Positions 8,544 to 16,479 of a stretch of 64,000 nt of DNA are shown here, in pieces. Both the position numbers and the translations under genes were made by a program. Location: NCBI GenBank assembly GCA_036494575.1, contig DASXOE010000084.1, positions 6,839 to 70,838 on the forward strand. Direction: 5' to 3'. Numbering within the stretch: the first letter of the stretch is position 1; the number at the start of each line of letters is the position of its first letter. The notes below the pieces were generated by a model. The model was not told where the DNA came from and ran no database searches. It saw only the letters and a list, made by a program, of their open reading frames with translations. The DNA is from DASZFV01 sp036494575. Lineage in GTDB: Bacteria; Myxococcota_A; Polyangia; Fen-1088.

Positions 8544-9866
8544 ATGGCCGAGATCGTTCCGTTCGCCGGACTGCGCTACGACCTGGCGCGCGTCGACGAT
8601 GCCGCGCGCGTCCTCGCGCCGCCCTACGACGTCATCGGCGAGGCCGAGCGGGCCGAGCTGGAGGCGCGTCACCCCCACAACGTCGTGCGCCTCGAGCTGC
8701 CGCGCGGAGAGGGCAACGCGCGCTACGGCGCCGCGGCGAACCTGCTCGCCGCGTGGCGCGTCGAGGGCGTGCTGCGCCGCGAGGCGACGCCCTCGATGTA
8801 CCTCTACGAGCAGCAGTTCTCGTGGGCCGGCAAGAGCTACACGCGCCAGGGCTTCATCGCGGGCGTGCGCCTCGAGCCTTTCGACAAGCGCGTCGTGCTG
8901 CCGCACGAGCACACGCTCACGGGGCCCAAGGAGGACCGCCGAAAGCTGCTCGTGGCGACGCGCACGCAGATCTCGCAGGTGTTCGGCCTCTACCGCGACG
9001 CAGACGGCGCCGCCCTGGGCGAGCTCGCGGCGGTGGCGGCGGCGGCGCCCGCCCTCGACGCCACGACGTCGGACGGCACGCGGCACCGCCTGTGGGTCAT
9101 CAGCGAGGCGGCGCGCCTCAATCGCCTCGCGGGCGTGCTGCGCGACAAGCAGATCCTCATCGCCGACGGCCACCACCGCTACGAGACGATGCTCTCGTTG
9201 CGCGGCGAGCTGCGCGGCGCGGGCGGCGCGGGCGCGCGCGAGCCAGCCGACTACGGCGCTATGTATCTGGCGCGCGCCGAGGACCCGGGGCTGCTCGTGC
9301 TGCCGACGCACCGGCTCGTCAAGGGCCTCGAGGACTTCAGCCTCCAGGCGTTCCTGTCGGGCGCGGGCGCCGCCTTCGACGTCATTCCGGGCGAGGAGAC
9401 GACGGCCCAGGCGGTCGAGGCGCGCCTCGCGCAGCTCTCCGTGGGCGAGGACGGCCAGCCGCGCGTCGCGTTCGGCATCCGGGCCGCCGGCATGCACGGC
9501 CCGACCTGGCTCGTGCTCAAGCCCATCGTCGATCTCTCGGCGCTGGGACCGCCCGCGCTGCGCTCGCTCGACGTCACCGTGCTCCACGGCGTCCTGCTCG
9601 GGCCGCTGCTCGGCATCGACGCCGCGGCCATGGCGAAGCAGACCCACCTCGCCTACACCCACGACACGTCGGAGGCGCTCGCGCGCGTCGACGCCGGCGA
9701 GGTGCAGGCGGCCTTTCTCATGAGCGCGACGTCGGTCGGGCAGGTGCTCGAGGCCTGCGAGCAGGGCCACGTGCTGCCGCAGAAGTCGACCTACTTCCAG
9801 CCCAAGCTCGCGACGGGCCTCGTCATGTACGCCGTCGAGCGCGACACGCTCACCCCGCAGCGCTGA
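8544..9866 (+). CDS. DUF1015 family protein
   Basis: Conserved DUF1015 protein of 440 residues. The N-terminus (VPFAGLRYDL, VLAPPYDVIGEAERAELEA, HNVVRLELP) and the central IADGHHRYETMLSLRGEL motif (about residues 208-225) are typical. DGHHR resembles the ParB/sulfiredoxin-like nucleotide-binding motif, and some relatives of this fold phosphorylate serine; a specific reaction here is only inference. The ATG is preceded by a near-perfect AAGGAGG six bases upstream, a stronger RBS than its neighbours have. It lies 12 nt downstream of the YrdC gene, probably co-transcribed. The distal half ends with the family's GQVLEACEQGHVLPQKSTYF, so it is intact. Confidence 0.88.
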   Translation: MAEIVPFAGLRYDLARVDDAARVLAPPYDVIGEAERAELEARHPHNVVRLELPRGEGNARYGAAANLLAAWRVEGVLRREATPSMYLYEQQFSWAGKSYTRQGFIAGVRLEPFDKRVVLPHEHTLTGPKEDRRKLLVATRTQISQVFGLYRDADGAALGELAAVAAAAPALDATTSDGTRHRLWVISEAARLNRLAGVLRDKQILIADGHHRYETMLSLRGELRGAGGAGAREPADYGAMYLARAEDPGLLVLPTHRLVKGLEDFSLQAFLSGAGAAFDVIPGEETTAQAVEARLAQLSVGEDGQPRVAFGIRAAGMHGPTWLVLKPIVDLSALGPPALRSLDVTVLHGVLLGPLLGIDAAAMAKQTHLAYTHDTSEALARVDAGEVQAAFLMSATSVGQVLEACEQGHVLPQKSTYFQPKLATGLVMYAVERDTLTPQR

Positions 9867-9911
9867 GGCGCGCGCCGCGGCTCGGGGAGCATGGAACGCG
9901 GAATGTGAAAT

Positions 9912-10643
9912 GTGGCTGACGAGGCGTTCACGGTCGACACGCTCTTAGGCGGCCGCGTGACGCTGCTGCAGCCCGCGCGCGGATTCCGCGCGAGCCTCGA
10001 TCCCGTGCTGCTCTCGGCCTTCGTCGGGCCTCCCTTCGGCCGCTTCCTCGACATCGGCTGCGGAACGGGCGCGCTGTCGTTCCTGCTGCTCGCGCGCGAC
10101 GCCGGCGCGACGGGCGTTGCCGTCGAGCTGCAGGCGCCGCTCGTCAAGCTCGCCGAGGAGGGACGCGTGCGCAACGGCCTCGGGGCGCGCCTCGACATCC
10201 GCGCCGGTGACGTCCGGACGCTCGTCACGGGCCTGGGCGCGGGGCGCTTCGATCTCGTCGCGACGAACCCCCCCTTCCGTCGCGTCGCGGCGAGTCGCCC
10301 CTCGCCCGACGAGTCGCGCGCCCTGTCGAGCCACGAGGTCGCGCTCACGCTCGGCGATTGGGCGGACGTCGCGGCGCGCGTCGTCCGCCCGGGCGGTCGC
10401 GTCGCGGCCGTCTTCCCCGCCGCGCGCGCCCTCGAGCTCGGCGCCTCGCTGCGGGCGCGCGACCTCGCGCCCGTGCGGATGCGCTTCGTTCACCCGCGCG
10501 CCGACGAGCCGGCGTCGCGCGTGCTCCTCGAGGCCGAGCGCGGCGGACGCGCGCCGCTCGTCGTCGAGCCGCCGCTCGTCGTTCACGTCGACGGCCCCGA
10601 GCGCTTCACGCCCGAGGTCCGCCGCATGCTCGGAGAGGCGTGA
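9912..10643 (+). CDS. TrmN6/YfiC-like SAM-dependent N6-adenine methyltransferase
   Basis: Rossmann-fold SAM methyltransferase resembling YfiC/TrmN6, which makes m6A37 in tRNA1(Val). The evidence is SAM motif I FLDIGCGTGALSFLLLAR (about residues 39-56), the catalytic N-P-P-F motif in LVATNPPFRR typical of enzymes acting on exocyclic amino groups, and the N-terminal FTVDTLLGGRVTLLQP stretch seen in this subgroup. The start is GTG at 9912, 243 residues. Substrate assignment is by family only; an rRNA or protein target remains possible. Confidence 0.82.
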   Translation: MADEAFTVDTLLGGRVTLLQPARGFRASLDPVLLSAFVGPPFGRFLDIGCGTGALSFLLLARDAGATGVAVELQAPLVKLAEEGRVRNGLGARLDIRAGDVRTLVTGLGAGRFDLVATNPPFRRVAASRPSPDESRALSSHEVALTLGDWADVAARVVRPGGRVAAVFPAARALELGASLRARDLAPVRMRFVHPRADEPASRVLLEAERGGRAPLVVEPPLVVHVDGPERFTPEVRRMLGEA

Positions 10644-10950
10644 GTGTGGATGCCCCCCGCATCATTTCTCAACGCAACGGGCCCCGGCTCGTACGGAGGT
10701 GGGGCCGTTTCCGGCATGGCGGTGGCGGTCGACGCGTAGAGTCTCCGGCCGTTCTAGACTGAGTTGAAGGCCGACGGCCGAGTCTGAAACACGGCCCGGT
10801 AGGTCGGCCGAGGGGAGCTTTTCCGAGTGTCGTCACGTCGGAAGAAGGGCCTTGGGCGACAATACAATCCTTGGGCCCAGTACGGGCGCACCAACGCGAA
10901 GGTCTGGCCCTTGTCGTCGAGAGCTGTTGCGCCGTACCCTCGACTTGCCC
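10644..10950. other. Intergenic 307 bp, no convincing gene
   Basis: Separates the methyltransferase from the accessory islet. A weak imperfect G/C hairpin at about 10680-10706 followed by TTT could end the upstream operon. All open frames here are short with poor codon usage; I see no RNA gene or operator. Confidence 0.5.
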
Positions 10951-11190
10951 ATGCCCTCCAAGCGCGACGTCCTGGCACACCCGAGGGGCTGGGCTTGGAA
11001 CAAGTGGAAGTTCGATCGGGTCCGGCCGGTTCTCGAAGAGGTGACGAAGCGGGTCCAGGGCATCGAGAACGACTACGTCCGTCGGGAGGAATTCGCCGAC
11101 ATGCTTTGGGATGCCCTCCGCCGGCTCGGCGATCAGCCCGATCCCGCGCGGCGCGACACTTCTCGGAGGGCCTGTCTGAAGGCGGAGTGA
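10951..11190 (+). pseudogene. Small hypothetical protein, probably truncated
   Basis: A 79-codon frame from ATG 10951 encodes a soluble, charged, helix-rich peptide beginning MPSKRDVLAHPRGWAWNKW and containing GIENDYVRREEFADMLWDAL. The amino-acid pattern looks like real protein (Trp-rich start, amphipathic helices), but the reading ends abruptly in a basic low-quality tail (RRDTSRRACLKAE). That suggests a gene cut or frameshifted at its 3' end. No RBS is evident. I do not recognise a named family. It opens the 10.6-13.2 kb islet of defence and toxin-antitoxin genes, so it may be debris of a mobile element. Confidence 0.4.
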
Positions 11191-11303
11191 TCGTGACGGC
11201 GGTGCCGGGCAATGCCGAAGGTCCCGAGCCTGCATGGCCTTAAGGGTCCCTACCGTGCACCGATAAAACGCCCTGGAAATGGCCGAATCGCTGTGTAACA
11301 ATA

Positions 11304-11331
11304 CGTCGGTAGTTAAATATAAATGCCGACG
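11304..11331. promoter_or_regulatory. Inverted repeat at the AbiEi start (candidate operator)
   Basis: Arms CGTCGG (11304-11309) and CCGACG (11326-11331) flank a 16-bp A/T-rich spacer that contains TTAAATATAAATG. AbiEi proteins of known AbiE systems repress their own operon by binding inverted repeats, so this is a plausible autoregulatory site. It overlaps the ATG at 11323, which favours the in-frame ATG at 11341 as the true start. Confidence 0.45.
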
Positions 11332-11940
11332 AAACGTAACATGCGATCTAAGCCCACGCAGGCTCCCACGCACGGCCTTCCCCGAGGACTCGCGCGGACG
11401 CGCGACCTCGAGGCCACCGGTGCGTCGCGCCTCGCCATTCGTCGGATGGTGGGCGCCGGACAGCTCCGGCAGATCGCGCGCGGCCTCTATGCTCCAGTCG
11501 GCCTCGAGGCTACCGAGCACCACGGGCTGGCCGCTGCCGCCGCCCGGGTTCCTGGCGGCGTCGTGTGCCTTCTGTCGGCTCTTCAGTACCATCACCTGGG
11601 GACACAGGCGCCCTTCGAGGTGTGGCTCGCTATCGGGACCAAGGCGCGCAAGCCGACGGTTGCGGATCCTCCCCTTAGAATCGTGCGCTTCTCAGAACGC
11701 GCGCTCCGCGAAGGGATCGAGACCCGATCCATTGAGGGTGTGAAGGTGAGGGTGACGACGCCCGCTCGGACGGTGGTCGACTGTTTCAAGTACCGGAACA
11801 AGATCGGACTCGACGTCGCGCTGGAAGCGCTGCGCGAGTATCGGCGAGCGCGTCGACCGATTGACGACCTGACCCGCGCGGCTCAAGTCGTCCGCGTCAC
11901 CAACGTCATGCGCCCCTACCTCGAATCGGTCCTCGCGTGA
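11323..11940 (+). CDS. AbiEi-type antitoxin / transcriptional regulator
   Basis: Antitoxin of a type IV toxin-antitoxin (abortive infection AbiE) pair, 205 residues. The N-terminal winged helix-turn-helix (about residues 17-55: LPRGLARTRDLEATGASRLA then GAGQLRQIARGLYAP) is the AbiEi DNA-binding domain. The C-terminal domain contains GGVVCLLSALQYHHLGTQ and TTPARTVVDCFKYRNKIGLD, typical of this family. A second in-frame ATG at 11341 may be the real start, as an inverted repeat covers 11323. The stop overlaps the next gene by GTGA. Codon use is less G/C-biased than in flanking housekeeping genes, consistent with transfer. Confidence 0.9.
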   Translation: MPTKRNMRSKPTQAPTHGLPRGLARTRDLEATGASRLAIRRMVGAGQLRQIARGLYAPVGLEATEHHGLAAAAARVPGGVVCLLSALQYHHLGTQAPFEVWLAIGTKARKPTVADPPLRIVRFSERALREGIETRSIEGVKVRVTTPARTVVDCFKYRNKIGLDVALEALREYRRARRPIDDLTRAAQVVRVTNVMRPYLESVLA

Positions 11941-12857
11941 AGTCCAAGCCGCCTCGCGATCGAGCGGCGTCGGTCCGGCAGCGCCTTCTCAACCTCGCGA
12001 AGGAGCGTGGCGATGAGTTCAACTTCGTCCTTCTCCGCTACGGCCTCGAGCGGTTGCTCTTCCGGCTCGGGCAGTCCAGCTACGCCGGGACCTTCGTTCT
12101 CAAGGGGGCGATGCTCTTTCCGCTTTGGTCGGGGAGTCCTCACCGTGCCACGAAGGACATGGACCTCCTTGGGTCAGGTCCACCCGACATCACGCGCTTC
12201 GTCGAGATCTTTCGCGAAGTGGCAGCGGCCGATGCCGACGACGGCGTCCGCTTCCTTCCCGACACCGTGGCCGGCGTCGCGATCCGCGAGGAAGCGATTT
12301 ACGACGGCATTCGGATCACGTTGGAGGGCCGCCTCGGTGTGGCGCGGATGCCACTGCAAGTGGACGTCGGATTCGGCGACGCCGTCACGCCGTCTCCTGT
12401 AGAGACGTCCTACCCTGTGCTCCTCGCCGACATGCCCAACCCGCGCCTCCGCGTCTACGCACGCGAGACCGCGATCGCCGAGAAGGTCGAGGCGATGGTC
12501 ACGCTTGGGTTCGGGAACAGCCGGATGAAGGACTTCTTCGACATCTGGTATCTCGCGCGGACCTTCGAGTTTGACGAGGCGACCCTCGGCGCAGCGATTC
12601 GGGCGACCTTCGTTCGGCGCCAAACCACGCTGCCGAAAGAGACTCCTGTCGCGCTGACGAGCACGTTCGCGGAGGACCCGGCCAAGGGGGCGCAGTGGCG
12701 GGCGTTTATCGGAAGGACGCGTCCGGTAGGAATAGCGCCTGGGCTACGCGAGGTGGTCGAGGTTCTTGTCTCTCTCCTGAAGCCTCTCTTTGCGGGCGAC
12801 GGCGGAGATTCGGCGTCGGCTCGGTCGTGGCGTCCGGGGCCGAGCCGTTGGATGTGA
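11937..12857 (+). CDS. AbiEii-type nucleotidyltransferase toxin
   Basis: Toxin partner of AbiEi, a DNA polymerase-beta-like nucleotidyltransferase that stops growth, classically to abort phage infection. The 306-residue sequence shows FVLKGAMLFPLWSGSPH with RATKDMDLLGSG (motif I with catalytic Asp pair, about residues 45-75), LQVDVGFGDAVTP (motif II Asp) and ETAIAEKVEAMV...SRMKDFFDIWYL (conserved Lys and Lys-Asp-Phe-x-Asp region). It starts with GTG overlapping the antitoxin stop, so the pair is translationally coupled. All motifs look intact. The last 30 residues are less conserved and run into ParD/ParE debris downstream. Confidence 0.9.
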   Translation: MKSKPPRDRAASVRQRLLNLAKERGDEFNFVLLRYGLERLLFRLGQSSYAGTFVLKGAMLFPLWSGSPHRATKDMDLLGSGPPDITRFVEIFREVAAADADDGVRFLPDTVAGVAIREEAIYDGIRITLEGRLGVARMPLQVDVGFGDAVTPSPVETSYPVLLADMPNPRLRVYARETAIAEKVEAMVTLGFGNSRMKDFFDIWYLARTFEFDEATLGAAIRATFVRRQTTLPKETPVALTSTFAEDPAKGAQWRAFIGRTRPVGIAPGLREVVEVLVSLLKPLFAGDGGDSASARSWRPGPSRWM

Positions 12858-12875
12858 TCCCTTCAGCCGGTCTGA

Positions 12876-13031
12876 ACCGAAACACGTTGCGAGCTTGCCG
12901 TTGTTGACGCGGGCGACGAGCTCGACGAGGCAGAGCGCTTTCTCTTACACGACGCACTGGCGGAATCTTGGGATCAGGCACGCCGTGGTGAAACTCTTTC
13001 TGCCGAAGACCTTCTGAACAAGCTCTGTTGA
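12876..13031 (+). pseudogene. ParD-like antitoxin remnant (C-terminal fragment)
   Basis: A 51-codon frame between stops at 12873 and 13029 has no ATG, GTG or TTG. It encodes a convincing antitoxin C-terminus: ELDEAERFLLHDALAESWDQ followed by ARRGETLSAEDLLNKL. Such 'xxLDEGWEDxxAGRxxxAEEVLAxL' tails are typical of ParD/addiction-module antitoxins. The N-terminal DNA-binding part is missing. The next fragment follows directly, as in an intact antitoxin-toxin pair. Confidence 0.6.
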
Positions 13032-13214
13032 GCGGTCGCCTTGCCCCGTGTCCGGACCACGGAGAGGGCCGACTCGCAAGCGGCTCAGGCGGCGAATTGG
13101 TGGGCTGAGCATCGAGCTTCTGCTCGGGAGCTATTCAAGCTGAGGGGTGCTCTTGCTCTCGCGATCTGGAGTGCGGTTCGCAGACAAGCCCCGCGTTTCA
13201 CATCGCGTAGATGA
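13032..13214 (+). pseudogene. ParE/RelE-like toxin remnant
   Basis: Directly after the ParD-like stop, the frame continues with ADSQAAQAANWWAEHRASAR then ELFKLRGALAL. The WW-x-EHR-x-x-A-x-ELF core is the signature of ParE-type toxins (helix-turn-helix hairpin at their N-terminus). The first possible start is TTG at 13041. The strand part of the fold that should follow is replaced by a short basic tail ending at 13214, so the gene is truncated and presumably non-toxic. The 3' end stops 24 nt before the convergent OmpA gene. Confidence 0.6.
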
Positions 13215-13237
13215 GCGCAGTTCGGGCGTTGCGCGCG

Positions 13238-14095
13238 TCAGGTCTTGTCGGGCGTCGCCGCCGGCGTCGAGGCCGCGGGCGCGTCTTTGAGCGCCTCGTC
13301 GATGGGTGGCAGGTCGTCGAGGTTCGGCACGAGCGTGATCTCGATGCGCCGGTTCTTGGCCTTGTTCTCCGGCGTGTCGTTGGGCGCGACCGGCGATTCG
13401 GCGGCGTAGCCGGCCGCCGAGAGACGCTTCGGCTCCATGCCGGCCACGATCATGAAGTTTACGACCTCGACGGCGCGCGCCGTCGACAGGTCCCAGTTCG
13501 AGCGGAACTTCGCTGATTTGATCGGGATGTTGTCGGTGTGGCCGGCGACCTGGAAGTTGCGGTTCTGGAGACCCTTGAGGACGGCCGTCACCTGCGTGAG
13601 CGCGTCCTTGCCCTCGGGCTTGAGGTCGGTCTTGCCCGGGTCGAAGAGGATCTTGTCGCCGAGGCGCACGATCATGCGGTTCTCGCGGATTTCGACCTGC
13701 AGCTTGCCGGCGTCGGTGAGCGTCTTGAACTGCGTGACGAGCTTGCGAAACTGCGCGGCGCGCGCCTCGGCCTGCGCTTGCGCCTTCTTGAGCTCCTCCA
13801 TGCGCTTGTTGGCCTGCTCGAGCTCGCCGCCCAAGCCCGTGCGCTCGGTCTCGAGGCGCGAGACGTCCTGGCCGAGCGCGGTCAGCTTCGTCGCGAGCAT
13901 GGCGCCGCGCTCCGCGTCCTTCTTGTGCGCAGACTTCTCTTGCGCGAGGTCCGCCTGCGTTTTCAGGAGCGCGGCGTTCTTCTCGTCGCGATCCTTGACG
14001 GCCGCGTTGTAGACGTTCTCGTCGACGCCGCAGGCGGCGCCCGCTCCCATGCCGAGGCACAGCAGTGTTGCGAAAAGGAGCTTCATTCCTCTCAT
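13238..14095 (-). CDS. OmpA-family lipoprotein with coiled coil
   Basis: Outer-membrane lipoprotein that anchors to peptidoglycan: 285 residues. The start at 14095 was chosen because AAAGGA lies 8 nt upstream and it yields a clean signal peptide (MRGMKLLFATLLCLGMGAGA then Cys in GAAC, the lipobox). A long Lys/Glu/Ala coiled coil with heptads spans about residues 30-130. An OmpA C-terminal domain follows (FQVAGHTDNIPIKSAKFRSN, STARAVEVVNFMI, NRRIEITLVPNL), including the Asp and Arg that bind diaminopimelate. The C-terminus is Pro/Ala-rich. A repeat-containing leader precedes it. Confidence 0.92.
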   Translation of the reverse strand: MRGMKLLFATLLCLGMGAGAACGVDENVYNAAVKDRDEKNAALLKTQADLAQEKSAHKKDAERGAMLATKLTALGQDVSRLETERTGLGGELEQANKRMEELKKAQAQAEARAAQFRKLVTQFKTLTDAGKLQVEIRENRMIVRLGDKILFDPGKTDLKPEGKDALTQVTAVLKGLQNRNFQVAGHTDNIPIKSAKFRSNWDLSTARAVEVVNFMIVAGMEPKRLSAAGYAAESPVAPNDTPENKAKNRRIEITLVPNLDDLPPIDEALKDAPAASTPAATPDKT

Positions 14096-14108
14096 CGCGC
14101 CGGTCCTT

Positions 14109-14144
14109 TCATCGTGGTCATCGTGGTCATCGTGGTCATCGTGA
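14109..14144 (-). repeat. Four 9-bp tandem repeats in the OmpA-lipoprotein leader
   Basis: Four copies of TCATCGTGG/A (+ strand). On the - strand, which is the coding strand here, each copy reads CACGATGAC and brings an in-frame ATG. This makes a mini-ORF (MTTMTTMTTMKGPAR) whose TGA overlaps the lipoprotein start at 14095. The first copies also contain the stop of the upstream 102-codon gene. Confidence 0.9.
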
Positions 14145-14444
14145 GCCTGCCTTCGGGCGGCCGGCCGGCTTTCCCGCCGGACCGTTGCCGCCAAACGCGC
14201 GATCGATGATCGCGTCGACGTCGCCCGCAGCCACGGGAGCCTTGCCCCCCTCGAAGTCCCAGCGCACGTTCGCCTGTAGCCTCGTCCGCGCGTTCTCCTT
14301 CGAGTAGCCGAGCCGGCTCAGCAGCCCGGCCCGATCCTCGAGCTCGGTGCGATACATGGCCTCGCGCCGCGCCTTCTGCGCCCGCGCCACCTCGGGGTTG
14401 CGCTTCGCCAGCATCCAGTCGAACGGCTCGGCCATCGGCGACAC
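14136..14444 (-). CDS. Hypothetical protein, 102 aa
   Basis: Small soluble protein with no signal peptide or membrane segment. It contains a charged helical stretch (MLAKRNPEVARAQKARREAM) and a second segment EDRAGLLSRLGYSKENARTR resembling a short helix-turn-helix, then a Gly/Pro-rich basic tail. I do not recognise the family. An internal Met four codons in (14435) is an alternative start. It lies between mazG and the OmpA lipoprotein in the same orientation, so the three are probably one operon. Its stop falls inside the 9-bp repeat array. Confidence 0.65.
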   Translation of the reverse strand: MSPMAEPFDWMLAKRNPEVARAQKARREAMYRTELEDRAGLLSRLGYSKENARTRLQANVRWDFEGGKAPVAAGDVDAIIDRAFGGNGPAGKPAGRPKAGSR

Positions 14445-14503
14445 TGTATCGTCCTTCGCCCGCGCCCACTAGCTCGCTTTCACCTCCGCGTCGCCGTGAG
14501 GGG

Positions 14504-15409
14504 CTATCTTGGGCCGGACTCTTTTTGCGTTTCTGCCTTCTTCGCTTCGTTCCACAACCGGTCTTGCTCGTCGGCGTCGGCGTCGGCGACGCCGCGGCCT
14601 TGGGCCTCGAGCGCGCGCTCGATGTGGCGGAAGCGGCGCGCGAAGCGGTCCGTCGAGTCTCGCAGGGCCTGCTCGGCGTCGAGGTCGAGCTTGCGCGCGA
14701 GGTTGACGACGGCCTGCAGGGCGTCGCCAAGCTCGCGCTGCATCTCGGCCCGATCGCCGCGCGCCCACGCCTCGTCGAATTCGCGCAGCTCCTCGGCGAC
14801 TTTCTCGCGCGGCCCCTTGGCGTCGGGCCAGTCGAAGCCCACGGCCGAGGCCTTCTCGCCGGCGCGCGTGGCGCGCAGGAGGGCGGGCGCGCTCTTGGGG
14901 ATGCCGTCCAGCGCGCCGGTCCTTTCAGTCTTTCGCTTCGCGGCCTTCTCCGCCTTCTCGACCGCCTTGAGCTTGGCCCAGTTGGTCAGCACGGCGCCGG
15001 CGTCCTTGGCGACGACGTCCCCGAAGACGTGAGGGTGGCGCCGCACGAGCTTCGTGACAATGCCGCGCGCGACGTCGTCGATGCCGAACTTGCCCTCGGC
15101 GAAGCGCACCTCGGATTGAAAGGCGATCTGCAGCAGCAGGTCGCCGAGCTCCTCGCGGTGGTCGTCGGCGTCGCCCGAGGCGAGCGCGTCGACGACCTCG
15201 TAGGTCTCCTCGACGAGGTAAGGCACGAGCGTCTCGAGCGTCTGCTCGCGATCCCAAGGGCAGCCGTCGGGCGCGAGCAGCCGCTGCATGAGGCCCACGA
15301 GCTTCGTGACCTCGGCGCCCGTCTGCTTGCCGGGCAGCGGCGTCAAGTCGGGCAGGGAAGGGGAGCCAGGTACGGTCTTCGGCGCGTCGGACACGCGCGA
15401 AGTGTACAC
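14504..15409 (-). CDS. mazG: Nucleoside triphosphate pyrophosphohydrolase MazG
   Basis: Hydrolyses NTPs to NMP plus pyrophosphate; a house-cleaning enzyme that can also lower ppGpp. Two tandem MazG all-alpha domains are visible. The first has LVGLMQRLLAPDGCPWDREQ and the metal-binding EExxE-like pairs VEETYEVVDAL and REELGDLLLQIAFQSEVRFA. The second has EKVAEELREFDEAW and QRELGDALQAVVNLAR. GTG at 15409 is preferred over GTG 15394 because GAGG lies 6 nt upstream; the product is 301 residues. The C-terminus is extended by a Glu/Lys-rich tail. Divergent from phoH, with about 80 bp between the starts. Confidence 0.93.
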   Translation of the reverse strand: MYTSRVSDAPKTVPGSPSLPDLTPLPGKQTGAEVTKLVGLMQRLLAPDGCPWDREQTLETLVPYLVEETYEVVDALASGDADDHREELGDLLLQIAFQSEVRFAEGKFGIDDVARGIVTKLVRRHPHVFGDVVAKDAGAVLTNWAKLKAVEKAEKAAKRKTERTGALDGIPKSAPALLRATRAGEKASAVGFDWPDAKGPREKVAEELREFDEAWARGDRAEMQRELGDALQAVVNLARKLDLDAEQALRDSTDRFARRFRHIERALEAQGRGVADADADEQDRLWNEAKKAETQKESGPR

Positions 15410-15490
15410 GTTGAACCTCGGGGGCCCGCGTGCTATCTGGCTCTTGAGTTGACAACTTCTGGCTTGAGCGCGGGCGTCGTCACGGAGCGC

Positions 15491-16444
15491 GTGACGCTCG
15501 ACGACAACCGCGTCGCGCTCGCTCTTTACGGCGAGCGCAACGGCAACCTCAAGCTCGTCGAGCGCGAGACGGGCACGGAGGTCCACGCGCGCGGCAACGA
15601 GCTCACCTTCGTGGGCGCGCCCGACGCCGTCGCCGTGGCGCGCCGCCTCGTCGAGCAGCTCTACGGCATGGCGCGCGGCGGAACGCCCATCAGTCCCGAG
15701 GACATCGGCCGCGCCGCCGTCGCGCTGCGGTCCGACGCGGGCGTCGACCTGCGCACGGTCTTCAACGACACGATTCTCGTGGCGGGGCGGGCCCGCCCCA
15801 TCGCCCCCAAGGGTCTCGCGCAGAAGCGCTACGTCGACGCCATCCGCACGCACGATCTCGTCTTCGGCGTCGGTCCCGCGGGCACGGGCAAGACCTACCT
15901 CGCGATGGCGCTCGCCGTCCGCGCGCTGCTCGAGAAGCAGGTCAAGCGCGTCATCCTCGCGCGACCGGCCGTCGAGGCGGGCGAGCGCCTGGGCTTCCTG
16001 CCCGGCAGCATGGAGGAGAAGGTCTCGCCGTACCTGCGGCCGCTCTACGACGCGCTCCACGACATGATGGACTTCGAGAAGGCCGACCAACTTCTCGCGC
16101 GGGGCCTCATCGAGGTGGCGCCCATTGCCTTCATGCGCGGCCGCACGCTCAACGACGCGTTCGTCATCCTCGACGAGGCTCAGAACACGACGAGCGAGCA
16201 GATGAAGATGTTCCTCACGCGGCTCGGCTTCGACTCGAAGGCCGTCATCACGGGAGACGTCACCCAGATCGATCTGCCGGAGAACCGGCGCTCGGGGCTC
16301 AACGAGGCGATCGCACTGCTGTCGAACGTCGACGGCATCGCCTTTCGTTACTTCACCGACGTCGACGTCGTGCGCCACCCGCTCGTGCAGAAGATCATCA
16401 AGGCCTACGAGGCCGCCAAGATCGAGCGCGACCGCGCCAAGTAA
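15491..16444 (+). CDS. PhoH-family ATPase
   Basis: PhoH-like P-loop ATPase, a family often found with ybeY and HD proteins and linked to RNA metabolism. The N-terminal KH-like region (DDNRVALALYGERNGNLKLV, residues 4-23) leads to Walker A GVGPAGTGKTYLAMALAV (about residues 125-142) and Walker B FVILDEAQNTTSEQMKMFLT, followed by KAVITGDVTQIDLP. GTG at 15491 (GGAG 3-4 nt upstream) is chosen; TTG at 15464 would add nine residues. The product is 317 residues. The order phoH - GAF-HD-GYP - ybeY on the + strand echoes the common phoH-HD hydrolase-ybeY cluster. Confidence 0.93.
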   Translation: MTLDDNRVALALYGERNGNLKLVERETGTEVHARGNELTFVGAPDAVAVARRLVEQLYGMARGGTPISPEDIGRAAVALRSDAGVDLRTVFNDTILVAGRARPIAPKGLAQKRYVDAIRTHDLVFGVGPAGTGKTYLAMALAVRALLEKQVKRVILARPAVEAGERLGFLPGSMEEKVSPYLRPLYDALHDMMDFEKADQLLARGLIEVAPIAFMRGRTLNDAFVILDEAQNTTSEQMKMFLTRLGFDSKAVITGDVTQIDLPENRRSGLNEAIALLSNVDGIAFRYFTDVDVVRHPLVQKIIKAYEAAKIERDRAK

Positions 16445-16479
16445 CGGGAAGCGCGGCAGTTGAGTTAAGCTCCTTACGC

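Noticed and set aside
10680..10710. Imperfect G/C hairpin with TTT after the methyltransferase gene
   Set aside because: Only about six pairs with a mismatch next to the stem; too weak to list as a terminator.
15449..15454. TTGACA as a -35 box between mazG and phoH
   Set aside because: No acceptable -10 element at 16-19 bp, so a promoter call is not supported.
14525..15463. Long in-frame extension upstream of phoH
   Set aside because: It overlaps mazG antisense for 300 codons. MazG domains are unmistakable, and PhoH homologues start near 15491.
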